Positions 40,686 through 52,816 of a DNA stretch of 64,000 nt are shown one piece after another. Source of the DNA: Physcomitrium patens (taxonomy: Eukaryota; Streptophyta; Bryopsida; Funariales; Funariaceae). The position numbers were made by a program, and so were the translations under genes. Below the pieces are notes generated by a model. It worked only from the letters and a program-made list of their open reading frames with translations, was not told the DNA's origin and did not search any database. The first letter of the stretch is position 1; each line of letters opens with the position of its first letter. The stretch covers positions 14,896,941 to 14,960,940 of the forward strand of contig NC_037256.1 in the NCBI RefSeq assembly GCF_000002425.4. The letters are read 5' to 3'.

Positions 40686-40769
40686 GCAGTTTTGCAGTTT
40701 TGCAGTTTTGCTTTTGCTTTTGCTTTTGCTTTTTTTGCTTTTTTTGCTTTTTTTTTTTTTTTTTTTTTT
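40686..40769. repeat. Stepwise T-rich tandem repeat
   Basis: GCAGTTTT units pass into GCTTTT units, then GCTTTTTTT units, and end in a long T run. This is a graded series of slippage-type units. Confidence 0.9.
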
Positions 40770-42351
40770 AAATTAATGTGTATGTTGATAAATAAGATAT
40801 TATGATTCTACCTCAAGAATAAATTTAATTTAATAAAAAATTGAAGTGCAGAAAATCTACCATCTTAGCCAAAGATATAGTACAAATTTTAATTTTTCTT
40901 TAGAAAATTAAGTTGAAGAAAAATATGGAACAAAAATTGCAACAAGGTGACAGTGTAGTTGGTTTGGGATTATATTTCTCTGTAAGAAGAAAAGTATAAT
41001 TTTTTAAAATGCATAAATATTTTTTTATGGTAATATTATAAAATATCATTCATTATATTTTTATATTTAATTTTTTAATTTTATATAATTGCTAATATAC
41101 TAATTTTTTACGATTATAAGTATCAATAGAAAACCTGCTGCTTAATCATATTTATGTAAAAATAATACTATGCTAAAGAAAAAAAAAATCAATTTATTAA
41201 AATAAATTTATATTATCCTTCTTGTATTTATTTATTTATTTTTATTTTGTTTTTTTAACAAAGAAGATGCACTATTACTATTCTACCAGTAGACTTGTTG
41301 ATAATTTTAATTCTAGTATACGCTTTGTAATACATATGAAAAAGTAAAGAAAACAGAAGTCTTTAAATCATTTTTTTGATATGTAAATTAAATTAAAAAT
41401 TTAATTGATCCTATTTGTAATTATTATTTTTTTATTTCTTTTAGCAATAAAGTTATATTTCTTATATATTTGATTATTTATTTATAACTTTCATGTAAAC
41501 AGAAGTCATAATATGTTTATTAATCTATTATTAGAATAAATAATATTTACATATTTACATATTAAGTGAATGTGAAAATATATAAATATAAATATAAATA
41601 TATAATACATTGATATTATCTAAAAAATAGTGTTTTTAGTTACAAAATCTTATAATAATTGTAATGTTGTAATAGAAAAACAATAAAGGTTCTTACATTT
41701 GGTAAACCAAAAACAAAAGAGAGAATATTCTATTTTTTTATTAATCATATCTTTTTATATGCACAATATATAAAAATATACCTCAAACAAAAACTATAAA
41801 ATCCATGTAGGTACATTTTATGTTTATCTTTTGTGCTATTTTTTAAAATTATACTTATTACCATTACCTTTAAAAAATAAAGATAAGAAATAAAATTTAT
41901 CGTCTATACATGGTTCTTATTTCTTTTTATCATTTTTGTTTATTTTTTATGTGACATTGTTAAAATATGTTTTTGTGATTCTTGTTCATATAGTTTGCAT
42001 TGTGGTTCATTATTCTATTATACATCATCACACATCAATAACTTGCTTTCCCATATTCCTCTTGCATCAAAGCATGTGCACCCAACTCTAGTTATTCTTC
42101 TGCTTCTTCTTCTTCTTCTTCTTATTAATTTCATCCATTCTAATCATTCCTGCACAAATTGTCCATCCTCAACCAAGTTCACACCCCTAAACTCCATTCA
42201 TTCACACACACACACATATGCACACAAATCCATACAAACATACATGATTCAAATAAATTGAACATGAAGATAGTCCCATATCATCAACCCATTGTAGCAA
42301 CAAAGCATGCAGTTGTGGCAACCCTGAAAAACATGAAAAACAGGCTTTGGT

Positions 42352-42363
42352 GGGGGGGGGGGG
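42352..42363. repeat. 12-base G run
   Basis: Twelve consecutive G on the plus strand, rare in this AT-rich context, about 650 bases upstream of the ATG at 43011. Confidence 0.9.
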
Positions 42364-42896
42364 CATCAGAGAAAGCAAAGGGGGGCCACCCAAACCAAGC
42401 CAGTTGAAAGGGGAGTGAAAGAAGCACAAAAAAAAATTAATGAAAAAAATAACAAAATAAAAAAATATCTAGCAGGTCCTTTACAGCCACGCTTGCTTGG
42501 CTTTTTAAGATGGGAGAATGTGAGAGATCTCACAGGGCTCGTGAATCTGGAGCATCCACATCACCTCCCTCCGCCTTCCTTTTTCATGCCTACCTGATAT
42601 GCTTCCGGATGCTGCTCGCTGGCGTTCGGAGCTTCAGAATCCCGTTCTAGATTTGTGGGTCTTGGTACTGATGTGCTCATTCGCTTCAATTTCAACTGGT
42701 TTTTGGTCTGTGGTAATTGTTTGTGTCCAGTTTTGTTGCAAGTTTTGAGTTGGAGTTTGTGCGTGGGAACTGACCAACAGACACTCAGCACCCGAGACTT
42801 GGCCCCCGCCAGTAAATTCCCCGGAGGAGAGTTCGCCTCCACGAGCTTTAGGGTCGTAATTGCTATCGAATTCCAGCGTGTAACTGTTCGGCTCTT

Positions 42897-42921
42897 TTTA
42901 TTATTATTATTATTATTATTT
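42897..42921. repeat. (TTA)n microsatellite in a probable 5' UTR
   Basis: About eight TTA units, 90 bases upstream of the ATG at 43011, in otherwise GC-rich leader-like sequence. Confidence 0.85.
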
Positions 42922-43010
42922 TCGAGTATCCTCGGCATCCTCGGTTTTGATACCGAGGGGCTGCTTCGGAGTGTCTGTGGCAAGGCCTGTTGTCGAGGTT
43001 GCCGGTCGTC

Positions 43011-43811
43011 ATGGCGGCAGCTCTAGTGAAGCAGCCTCATGCGTGGTGTCTATCTGCCCGGCCGGAACTCCCCGTCAGCTTCCGCCCTAAACCCTTGCAA
43101 AATGGCTCCCAGAAGAGAGTTCCATCGTCACCTGTGTGCATATCAGAGGATTTCGATTTCAGAGCCGGACCTCTGGAGGACATCAAGCCCAAGTTCATCC
43201 GGTCGGGGTATCCTAGTCTCCTGGAAACAGTGCAGACGGAAGCCTCACCCGAAACTGGGAAGCGTAGAGGACGTCGGCGATTTCGAAAAGCCAAGCCAGT
43301 GCAGGTCTGGTGATGCTACCCTTTTCATACGAAGATAACTTCATGATCATGTGGACACTTTGTTTTATAAATTCCCTGGAACATATCATGACAACCTGCT
43401 CAGATACGTGAGGCATTTAGGCCATTTCAGGGGCGCTGATCGGAGGAGGGTGCACGCTGCTGGCTTTCAAGTTCGCGCGACAAGCGTATGAGCATCTGGA
43501 ATCCCATCCTCCTGCTCACGACCTGCCTTTACACTTGGACAGCGAAGTCAACCAGCTTATGCTCACCATGGTCAGTGATTCAATTGCCATTCAATCTTCT
43601 TCGATTCTGTAGTGTAACATGGTGTCCGATTCTGCATAATCTAGCTCTATTTCTCGCTAGGTTTTGTGACCGCCCCTTCAGCGTTGGCTATGTTCAGGTG
43701 GCGGGGTTTGGTGGATTGGTTGTGTGCATGTTCGGCGTGAGCTGTGTGGGCTTGGGGCTGCTCTCTGTGAAGCTGCTGAAAGCTCCCAAAACACCCCCGA
43801 ATGCACCATAA
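43011..43811 (+). CDS. Two-helix, probably plastid membrane protein resembling DUF3082 family
   Basis: Exons 43011-43304, 43421-43570 and 43698-43811 join in phase (558 nt, 185 aa). The acceptor at 43421 (TTTAG) is required by frame: the more pyrimidine-rich TTTCAG at 43430 would break it. The start sits in GTCATGGCGGC. The N-terminal ~50 residues are basic and Ser/Pro-rich, a likely transit peptide, and a basic run RRGRRRFRKAKP precedes the first helix. Helix 1 (AISGALIGGGCTLLAFKF, about 99-116) and helix 2 (VAGFGGLVVCMFGVSCVGLG, about 149-173) are linked by ~32 polar residues. This layout and the 'SGAL.GG' start recall the cyanobacterial/plastid DUF3082 family. That assignment is from pattern memory; function is unknown. 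Confidence 0.6.
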
Positions 43812-46254
43812 GGTAGCTGTAATATCCAATTATCTATCTAATTATCAGAATCATTCTTGCAGTTTCAGGTTGGGTTGCAGCTTAGCCTGCGCAGAAAAAA
43901 CAGAAAACTAAAAAAACTAGCACCTACATTGCGAGATTATAGCAATTCATGTACAGCCCACTTGCGAACTTTCTCTCTATCGATTGGCAATCTGCATAAA
44001 CTTTTAAGCTGATATAACCGCAAGATCTGTGTACATGTACTGATTGTCGCTCACAGAGGGTTCTCATACCTTGCAATGGTCTCTATATAACCGATCAACT
44101 GCATCATGCGAAATCCTCGTGATAAGCTGGGGAAATATGTTATGACGCGGGCATTGAAATCTATCATCTAGTTCATTATCAGCGGCAACAACTAACATAT
44201 TCCTCTCATGGAACACTTTCCAGGAATGTAATCACACTAATGAACTTGGGGGCTAAAAATCTGAACCAGATTGTTTGATTGAAAGGTTTGCTGGATGCTG
44301 AGACCGCCGTCTCAAAATCACTGTGTGTGAAGTTCACAGTTGCCATTTATGAGGAAAATGTCAACCTGGTCACATACAACTGTGTCTCAACTTATTAACT
44401 GCTTCTGATTGTTATCTCAACATTGATCGAGAAAAAGTTCTCGACATACTGAAATGCTCTGATTAAATCTGAAGCTTGTGTCCACAAAGCAAACTGTTTT
44501 GAAACAATTTTCAAACATAATGATTTAATAGGATGACACTGCAAAGATATTAGAAAGCATGCCAACTTCAAAATTAACAATACATGCAAGAAATTGACAA
44601 AATGTAGACTGATTTTAAAATTGATACTACTCAAATTTGTACATTCTGAAATTTGTCTTATCACTTGCTACGTAAGTCATTCAATACAGCTTCTCTTCAA
44701 GGCTTGCCCCTCAAGCTATTTAGAGTATCTTTCAAGAAAAAGTTTCAACTAAAATATGTTATTAAAGCTTCTAGCAAGTGCCTGAAATATCTCAAAAGGT
44801 TCAGAATTGTTTTTTTATAAAGTTTAAAAGATTTTATGAAGAATTAAAAGTTTCTATTTACATTGTAAGGTATTTTTCATATCTTATATACTTTGATGAG
44901 GTCCAAAGTTGTGTATCAATTTCTAAAACCAAGGAGTTAATAGCATTAAGATTAAGTGACCATGTAGAGTATAGTGTATAGTAAGACCTCTATAAGTAAT
45001 TTATAAAAAATTAAATTTCTAAAAAACATGATATTTGAAACTGGCTTGTAAAAAATTTAAATCCACAATTATCTTTTAAAGCCCGTGACAATCCAAAATT
45101 TGATCGTACAATCATTTGACATGCAAATTATTAGATAAAACATTTCAAGAAAATTAATAAACTAAAAATTGTAGTAGTCTTAATCAATTACTTTGCTTCA
45201 ATAAATATTTTTAATGAATCTTTTATATTTAGTGTAAAATATTGGCTAAAATCTTGTGTTTTATTTTTTTCATCTATTAAGACATTTAGTTTATTTTAAA
45301 ATTAGTATATTAAAATAATATAATCTTAGTAAGTAATTTCAAATCTTTACCTAGATTATGCAAATTGTTTTTGTATCCATGCTATTAGAAGCAATTGTTA
45401 TAAGTACCAATTCATAATTCTTCTTTATTTTTTTGTAAAATGTTAATAAATTTCAATGCTTGAAAATTTCAGAATATATTACAGCACTAATTGAAAAAAA
45501 TTACAAGCTATCATGTCATATTGCATTCTAAATCATATGAGTGATTTTAAAGATAATACTAACAAAGATGAAAATGTTTTTAAATATAAATAAGAAAAAA
45601 GATATGTTGATATAAAAGAACAAAAAAATTATCACGAATTTGACTAAAGAGATATTAATAAAATAAAATAAAATAAAATCTTATAGAAAATACTTGAGTT
45701 TTAAAAAACAGACATCTATTCTTATTGCTAAACTTTACAACATTTTTAAAAAGAGCAAGTTGTGACACAAATTACATAGTAGAATATTGTAGAATATTGG
45801 TTAAAATTTGAACTTCTATTCATCCAATATAAAATATTAGTTAAGAACTAGTTTGGCTGAATCCTACTATAACATATTTTGTTAGAAAAAGTACCTAGTT
45901 GATATATGTTACTAAGTAAATATTAAACCATTATTAGTTGTCTTTTATTAGATTTTTTTTCCAAAACGTCTTCTTCAATAACTCGATTTTTTGACTTGAT
46001 TTATTTTTTAGAGGCTAAAGCAATATGTTAGGTAGAGTTCCAATATAGGTGGGATATATCCAATCTAAGCCTAGTTTTCTCTATATTGGAGTAGTCATTG
46101 TTTTTCCATCTCATTGCCTCTATACCTTCTTTTAGTAGGGAAATGACCAAAACTTTAATTTTGGATTAAAAACTCTTTAAATATAAATATTTTACAGCTC
46201 TTAAAAATATATAAAAAATTTAAAATTTAAAATTTGTGTATATAAATTCACAAG

Positions 46255-46279
46255 TATATATATATATATATATATATAT
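46255..46279. repeat. (TA)n microsatellite
   Basis: A 25-base TA run. Confidence 0.9.
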
Positions 46280-46329
46280 TTAAAAATAATAGTAAAAGAT
46301 CTATTTTTTAAATATTTTGTCATCTTTTA

Positions 46330-46338
<9 letters not shown>

Positions 46339-46361
<23 letters not shown>
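46339..46361. repeat. (TA)n microsatellite
   Basis: A 23-base TA run only 60 bases from the previous one. Confidence 0.9.
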
Positions 46362-46362
<1 letters not shown>

Positions 46363-47471
46363 TTATTAACACAAATTGGCCAAAATATTTAAAACCACTA
46401 AAATTTAAACAATTTAAACAAAATTTAGAAGTGTCAAAGCAATAACAATCTCATTGTGAAAAACTGAGAATCACAAACTACCATACTTATATAATCCCAT
46501 GTCTTTTGAAGCAATAATTTTAAGCAATGAAGACTAAGATATGTATAAAAAAGAAGAAATAAATGAATATATAATAACCAATGATTAATGTCAAGAAACA
46601 AGAAGGCCTAAAAGGCGACAAGAAGAACTAATTTAAGAATTGAGTTGGCAAAGCTAAAGAGGTCATAAGTCTTTTTTACTTACACTACTTATAGAGCCAA
46701 AGTCTTGGAGTCCAAACCTCTTGTGTCTTGCCAAGCAAGCTAGTAAATGACTTGTGTACCAAGTCTCAAGAAGCTTCCCAAAAAGACTTGCAATGGCATC
46801 TGTTGTAAGTGGCTTGATTTCTATGCTATTCTAGAGGCTTCCCAAAACCACCTAACATAGCTTAGCTTTTAAGCTACCTACTGTATACTCCTACCAAGTT
46901 CTTAGAATAATTTAGAATCTACCATGTTGTAGAAGATTCTTAAAAGATTTCAGAATCTTATTTGTATGTCCATAATAAGACGCTACACTTAAAAAAGTTA
47001 ATTTACAATTTAATAAGTGTTTTTTAAGTATTTTAAATTTTAAATTTCAGTTTCTTTTATTATGTGCATTAATTAATTTTTATAAATTATAAAAATATTA
47101 ATGAAATCAATAAATAATATAGCGGTTTTTTTATAATTTTTTTTTGTAAAGAACACTTACCACAATTATTTTTATAGATAATATAAAATGTTGTTTGATA
47201 CAAGAAAAAAAAAAAAAAACAAATAAAAAACAAAACAAAACAAAAAAAACAAAAAAAAAACAAAAACAAAAAACAAAAAAACAAAATAAAAACAAAAACC
47301 ATATTGATTGAAGCATATTATAAAACATATTAATAAATAAGGGTATAGACTAAAAGTGGTGAGGCTACAACTTGCACAGAAAGATCCAACAACAAAATCA
47401 CATTAAGCATCTTGTTATGTAGCTTGATGCTTAAAATTTTTTGTATTAAACCTCAACCTTTTGGTAATAAT

Positions 47472-47474
<3 letters not shown>

Positions 47475-47502
<28 letters not shown>
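47475..47502. repeat. (TA)n microsatellite
   Basis: A 28-base TA run followed by a shorter TA stretch. Confidence 0.9.
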
Positions 47503-47508
<6 letters not shown>

Positions 47509-48260
47509 TATAATATAAGTTCTAAGTTAATAATCTATTGTATTTCATAAATGTTATTGAGTTATCCCATCACAAGCTTGTTGAGATTACAAAGAGAGTG
47601 TTAATATTGCAAAGACACAATATGTTTTTTGATTACATACATCATTGCAAAAAATCTTCTAGTTAAGAGGAAATAATTTTTAAAGTGTATATTTTAATAA
47701 CTCTCTTTGAGACTACTAAATTGAGTTGCAATTCCACAAAATTTATAACATAGTGAATGAATAAGAAAACAAATTTATGTTATGAATTAAATGAGTATTG
47801 GGATTTAACATGACAAGTCTACAAACTTTGACTAACAAAAAACATGAACTTGTCACCTCTATTTATAAAAAAAACGTGTGTCAAAAAAACCCATGATCTG
47901 GAAAAGAAAAATCTTTGTAAGAATTAATTAGTGATTTTTTTTTTTCTTTTAATTGTTTTTTTCAACAAGAGTAAAAAAGTTGGTTTTCACACACAAGGAC
48001 TCACTTCAATAATACTTGTTGTAGACGAAAATCAACTTGATATTATAAAAAGAGTTGTCATATTCTTCCACAAAGAACTTCAAAGTTGTCGTAGAAGAAT
48101 ATGATTTCAAGGTTTGTGAAAATAATTGTATTATTTCTTCAAAGCAAGCTGAGAGCTTATTTCGAAGGGATAGGGCTTTTAGATTTTTGACAAAAAAAAC
48201 ATCCCATTTTTCAACAACAAGCTCTAAATTCATTGCAATGGAATAAGAATTTTTGGACTG

Positions 48261-48332
48261 CCCGTTCTTGTCGGTGGAGGCTGTAGGGTGCCCGAGTTCG
48301 GTTGCTGCCCGTCCGTCGTCGAAGCTCAGCGA
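48261..48332 (+). repeat. 72-bp direct repeat, copy 1
   Basis: Identical over all 72 bases to 48624-48695. It is GC-rich, unlike the surrounding DNA. Confidence 0.97.
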
Positions 48333-48360
48333 GCGGAGTGGATGGAGTAAAAATCTACTG

Positions 48361-48376
48361 GTACCCAATTGGGTAC
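48361..48376. repeat. 16-bp perfect palindrome
   Basis: GTACCCAATTGGGTAC is self-complementary. It overlaps the start of the 40-base unit that recurs inverted at 48695. Confidence 0.95.
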
Positions 48377-48404
48377 TTACTTTTCCTGTCAAAACGATCA
48401 TAAT
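48365..48404 (+). repeat. 40-bp unit, forward copy
   Basis: Its exact reverse complement is at 48695-48734. Confidence 0.97.
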
Positions 48405-48482
48405 TAACGCTAATCATGTTCATACTCATGTTCATAATCATCGAATTTGTACCACACTTTCGGGTGAACGCCGCCCAACTGC

Positions 48483-48623
48483 GTAAACCTCAAATCAAAA
48501 TCTAATCAGGGTAGTCTGCTTGCCCCAAAACACAAGCAGTTCATTGTAAAGGATTCAATGGAGACTTGTGATGTGTTTTGGGGCAAGCAGACTACCCTGA
48601 TTAGATTTTGATTTGAGGTTTAC
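48483..48623. repeat. Perfect 52-bp inverted repeat with 37-base loop (hairpin)
   Basis: Left arm 48483-48534 and right arm 48572-48623 are exact reverse complements over 52 bases, with a loop at 48535-48571. A transcript across it would form a long perfect hairpin. No coding potential is seen in the arms. Confidence 0.97.
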
Positions 48624-48695
48624 CCCGTTCTTGTCGGTGGAGGCTGTAGGGTGCCCGAGTTCGGTTGCTGCCCGTCCGTCGTCGAAGCTCAGCGA
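48624..48695 (+). repeat. 72-bp direct repeat, copy 2
   Basis: It begins at the base after the hairpin's right arm and ends where the inverted 40-base unit begins (one base shared). Confidence 0.97.
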
Positions 48696-48734
48696 TTATG
48701 ATCGTTTTGACAGGAAAAGTAAGTACCCAATTGG
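48695..48734 (-). repeat. 40-bp unit, inverted copy
   Basis: Exact reverse complement of 48365-48404. Confidence 0.97.
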
Positions 48735-49441
48735 ATAACAAAATCTGTATCTTAATCTGCCAATTTTTCTACTCGACCTCCACTGCAACGTTTCAAACCT
48801 GCACAAGATTGCACAAGATAACAACACAAAGGTTTAATCAGTGCCACACGTTGATGAGGGGCGGTGCCATTTCGTATTTGCGGAAACCCACAGCGCCATT
48901 CGAATTACAGGAGTCGTCGAATTAGCACCTAACTAAGTGGGATCAGAACCCACTTAGTGGATAACTAAAATTAAAAATCCGAGCCTGTCGCGCACCCTCT
49001 CGCTGGCAAGTAAGTGTCGAATGCGTGAGCTGGTTCCGTCTTAACTACCTAGCTTATCCAATCCGAACACCTTCCATTTGCGTTCCGCAAGCCGCACGGA
49101 GAATTTCCTGTGTTTGCTTAGTTGCATCGCTGCATCGTTACAGTAGAGTGACAAGGTATGACTAACTTGCACCAGATGCGCAAGTCGTGTCTCTTCTCGT
49201 TCTATTCTTCCTCTGAATTTCGACACATGGATAAGTTGCGGGGTCCATTTTCATTTGGTTTTGACCGGTCACTGTATTTTGCCAATGCTTGGGATGCTTG
49301 ATTGATTGAGATATGTTGCAAGGCATGTCTTCGTCACACCCTTTATGAGATTGTTCGGAGATTATTTTGTAGCTATCAGCTGTGTAATTGTGTGAGCCGT
49401 TGGCTTAGTTCATAAGATGGACTTGGTGGGATTTTTCGCAG
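48735..49441 (+). promoter_or_regulatory. Upstream region of the TspO gene
   Basis: About 700 bases of mixed composition between the foldback and the TspO start. It holds a small hairpin at 48932-48958 (10-bp perfect stem, 7-base loop). A TTTTTCGCAG just before the ATG could also be a splice acceptor, in which case a 5' UTR intron lies here. No TATA box could be fixed. Confidence 0.4.
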
Positions 49442-51219
49442 ATGTGGAATTTGTGGGACGTCGGCTCCCTGGTCATCGCCGTGGGCTTACCTGTGGGGGT
49501 TGGGTTTGCCGGCACTGCCTTTGGCGGGGGCGGAGACAGTGGTGCGTTTTACTTTAACTGTTCTTTACGTATTGTGGGATGCCTTTATGCAATAGTCTCT
49601 GGTATGTGGGATTTTTATGCCTTTCTTGACGCGCACCTAAACCTTAAAAAAACAGAGCCGATTGATGTGATGCTCTTGTTTCTTCCCCTTGTTACAACTT
49701 ATCTCTCGGTTTTATTCTCTATACTTTGACTTATCGCGTGCTAAAGTTTCAAAATGTAGCCTCTTAAATCCGAAAGGATTTGTGATGCATGAAAACTATG
49801 AGCATTAAAGAACAATTCTGATTGATGGTCACATCTTCCCTGTGTAGAGTGGTACAAGGAGTTGAACAAGCCCCCATGGACTCCTCCGGTACGAAGCCTG
49901 AGTTCTCATTTACTTCTGTTCCAAGTTTATGTTCTGTTGCAAGTTTTCTATAGACTATCTTATTGGAATGGATCGAAACATGTTCAAAGGATTCTCTTTC
50001 ACTATGCTGTTGTTTTTGTCGACTCTCTTTAGTTGCGTATGGTTGCTACACGCTGCAGTTCTCGTTAAGTTACAATTGTTGGTGACATACAGGGTTGGGT
50101 TTTCCCTATAATGTGGACAACTCTCTACATCTTGATGGGAGTTTCGTCCTGGCTTGTTTATAAGGAAGGAGGTTAGTAGATTACCTTCTCTTGGTTTAAT
50201 TTCTTTCACTTGGACTTCAACTTGAAGATTAACTGAGTAGAAAGTATACAAGAACAGATTACTCCGTGTTGTTTTCAATGTCTTTTCACTTTTATTTAAC
50301 CTTCGCTGTAGCCCTGTGGCTACAAGTATCTCAGATGGAATAACGATATTTACATGCTTGCAGGTTTTTCTGCTCAAGGCTACCCTCTCGGTGCATATAT
50401 TTTCCAGGTACGCTTTCCTTTCTGATGGTTTACAAAAGAACATGAGACTTGAGCTGGAGCAGTTCACAGTTTAGATTGCTGATTAAAGGTATGATTATGA
50501 AGAATTTCTCCCATATGTAGACTTAGTCCCATCAATGGACTTACACGTTGTGAACAACTGGATCATGCAGCTAGCTCTCAACTTTTTGTGGACCCCGATA
50601 TTCTTTGGCATGCATTTCGTTGTAAGTCTTTTGAGCTTGACTGAAAGAGAATCCTTGAAACTTTATAATGTTCTGTATTGTCGTTTCAAACTGCTCTCTA
50701 TTCGTGTGATGTAGTGTTCACATGTAATGTGTGCGAGAAGGCGTGCCTGAATATGCAGTCTTCTCTGAAATCACCAGAATTACCAACGGATGTCGATGGC
50801 ATATGCTCAGCACTTACCTTTTTTTTGTTCAGGGTTACGGACTCATAGAGATAATAATACTCTGGTTCGCTATCGCTCTGACAATATATCTCTTCCTTCC
50901 TGTTAATCCCATCGCTGCCTACCTTCTCATTCCTTACATTGGTTGGTACGTCTTCTGACACTACAACTTGGTAGTATTTTATACTATTCCCTCTGTTTGA
51001 GACATAGTCTGTTCCAAGAAGATTGGTGGGTAAATTGCTGAGTAATCTGCATTGGTAATAGTGCTGTGGATACTGGAAACTTGAAGACTAACTTTCCATT
51101 TATGTGTGATGCTGAACAGGGTAACCATTGCGACGTCTCTCAACTGGTATATCTGGATGTATAATGGCAGTTCAGAAGTTACCCAGCCGTTGCAGTCCGG
51201 CTCTAGTGCATACAATTAA
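49442..51219 (+). CDS. TSPO: TspO/MBR family membrane protein (translocator protein)
   Basis: Exons 49442-49541, 49848-49888, 50093-50171, 50364-50407, 50571-50621, 50833-50945 and 51120-51219 join in phase (528 nt, 175 aa) at GT-AG sites. Family signatures are in order: EWYKELNKPPWTPP (34-47), GWVFPIMWTTLYILMG (48-63), ALNFLWTPIFFGMHF, PYIGWVTIATSLNWYIWMYN near the C-terminus. Five hydrophobic segments fit the five-helix fold. The family binds tetrapyrroles and related ligands in mitochondrial, plastid or ER membranes. A mitochondrial moss homologue with a role in stress and tetrapyrrole balance is described in Physcomitrium. The first in-frame Met is at 49442 (a stop lies upstream at 49406). 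The short N-terminus lacks the charged extension of angiosperm TSPO. Confidence 0.93.
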
Positions 51220-52773
51220 GGCTCACCCTGGTTTGATAGATTCCTAACACCCGAGAAGGTGTCCTTGTCACTAGACATTCTATAACTCTTCTGATCTACC
51301 ATATTGTCAGCATAAGCTACATAATTGATTAACCAGTGTCTCCTCTTGTTCGTTGTAATGTGGCATGACTAAAACAAAGTAAAATGACATGGGTTTTCCA
51401 ATACCATGGTGGTGGTCCTTCATTTTGAGTTTTTGCATTATCTTTTACAAAGCAGAACAGAGAAAGCACTTATTTTCAACAAAATTCAATCAGTGTGGCA
51501 TTTCCAAGAATCAAGATTTCTTCAAATAGAAGTCAAATAAAATCTCATGAAACTGGTTATAGACCTGTTTGTCATTGTTATTTTGTGTATAGACTTAATG
51601 TTTGTAAAATTTTAAAGGAGAATTTTTCCTCTCTAATTTTTTTACATAAGAAATCTTCTTCAGGACATTGTTCAAATAACTGTAGGCATTGGTCATACCT
51701 ATGTTACAAATTAAATGAAAAAAATTAGAAATGACATGTTCTTAGTACAGGATGCATATGGCATATAATTACACATTTACTTGAATTCCTAAACTGAGAT
51801 ATTTACATATTATGAATGTTAAACTTTCAATTTTTTTTATACATGAATATAAATGTATATTTTATGGCTTTAAAATAAAATAAAATTGAGAGAATATTAA
51901 ATCGGCCTAGGTAAAATTTTCATCCACCCACCTTTGTTCTTACTATTTTGTACCATGTCTTAACCATCTCGCCCATTCACTCTATTCCAACATTCTACTC
52001 TTCTTAATGAATTGGGCCACAAAAAAATAAAAAAATAAATCACAATTAATCCAGCTATTCACTAGGTACACATTAGAATCGCATAATATAACTGTAAATT
52101 ATGAATGAAGAAAATGACTCCAAAGATGTAGAATTGAGGGATAGGTGAGGGAGGATTATCTTCTTTGGGTTGGTCAGACATACATGGCTTAGTACACAAT
52201 GGTAAGAGCCAAGGTGAGTTATTCTAAGTTTTATTTATGTTGGTTTAATATTTTCTAAAAATAATATTTCTATATAAAATATAAATTTTAAAAGATCATT
52301 TAAATAAAAAAAAATTATGTGTAACTTGAAATATCAATATTGAATGATAGAATCTTTAAATTTTTGTATAATTTCTAATGCATATCCACCTTATATATTA
52401 AAGACAATGGTATCTATTTATATGAATCCATCTAAAGTATCATCGATCTCTTTGTGCATCTATTCATTTATAAGTTTATCCAAAAACAAATTATCAAAAT
52501 TTTTATTGAATTTGTGCTTTAATGAAGAATCTCAATAAAGAAATAAAAATAAAAAGAGACTTAATATTTCAAAATATCTATTTTTATATAAAATTTTAAA
52601 ATTCATCATTACTACTCCAAAAAACGACTTTTGAAGAAAAGAAATAATAATAGAAGTATACAAAATTGAGCAATTTACTAAAGATGATTGTTAAGTTGAT
52701 TTGCAAGCAATTTGATATTGCATAAGCGACTTATAGTCAAGAAGTGTGCGAAGGTTGGTTTTGGATAGAATAG

Positions 52774-52816
<43 letters not shown>

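Larger units (their letters stand above)
38844..42600. other. AT-rich spacer
   Basis: The first ~250 bases are probably the 3' UTR of the preceding gene. The rest holds low-complexity runs, (CTT)n at 42100-42124 and a 12-base G run at 42352-42363 upstream of the next gene. No gene seen. Confidence 0.55.
43812..48240. other. Spacer, mostly AT-rich
   Basis: It contains the (TA)n arrays listed separately and an A/C low-complexity stretch at about 47200-47300 that gives spurious Phe-rich minus ORFs. No gene seen. 43812-44700 has a mixed composition and may include the 3' UTR of the preceding gene. Confidence 0.55.

Noticed and set aside
43431-43570. TTTCAG acceptor at 43430 for exon 2 of the two-helix protein
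   Set aside because: It gives a frame that does not join either donor of exon 1. The TTTAG at 43420 keeps phase 0 and adds Ala-Ile-Ser before the helix.
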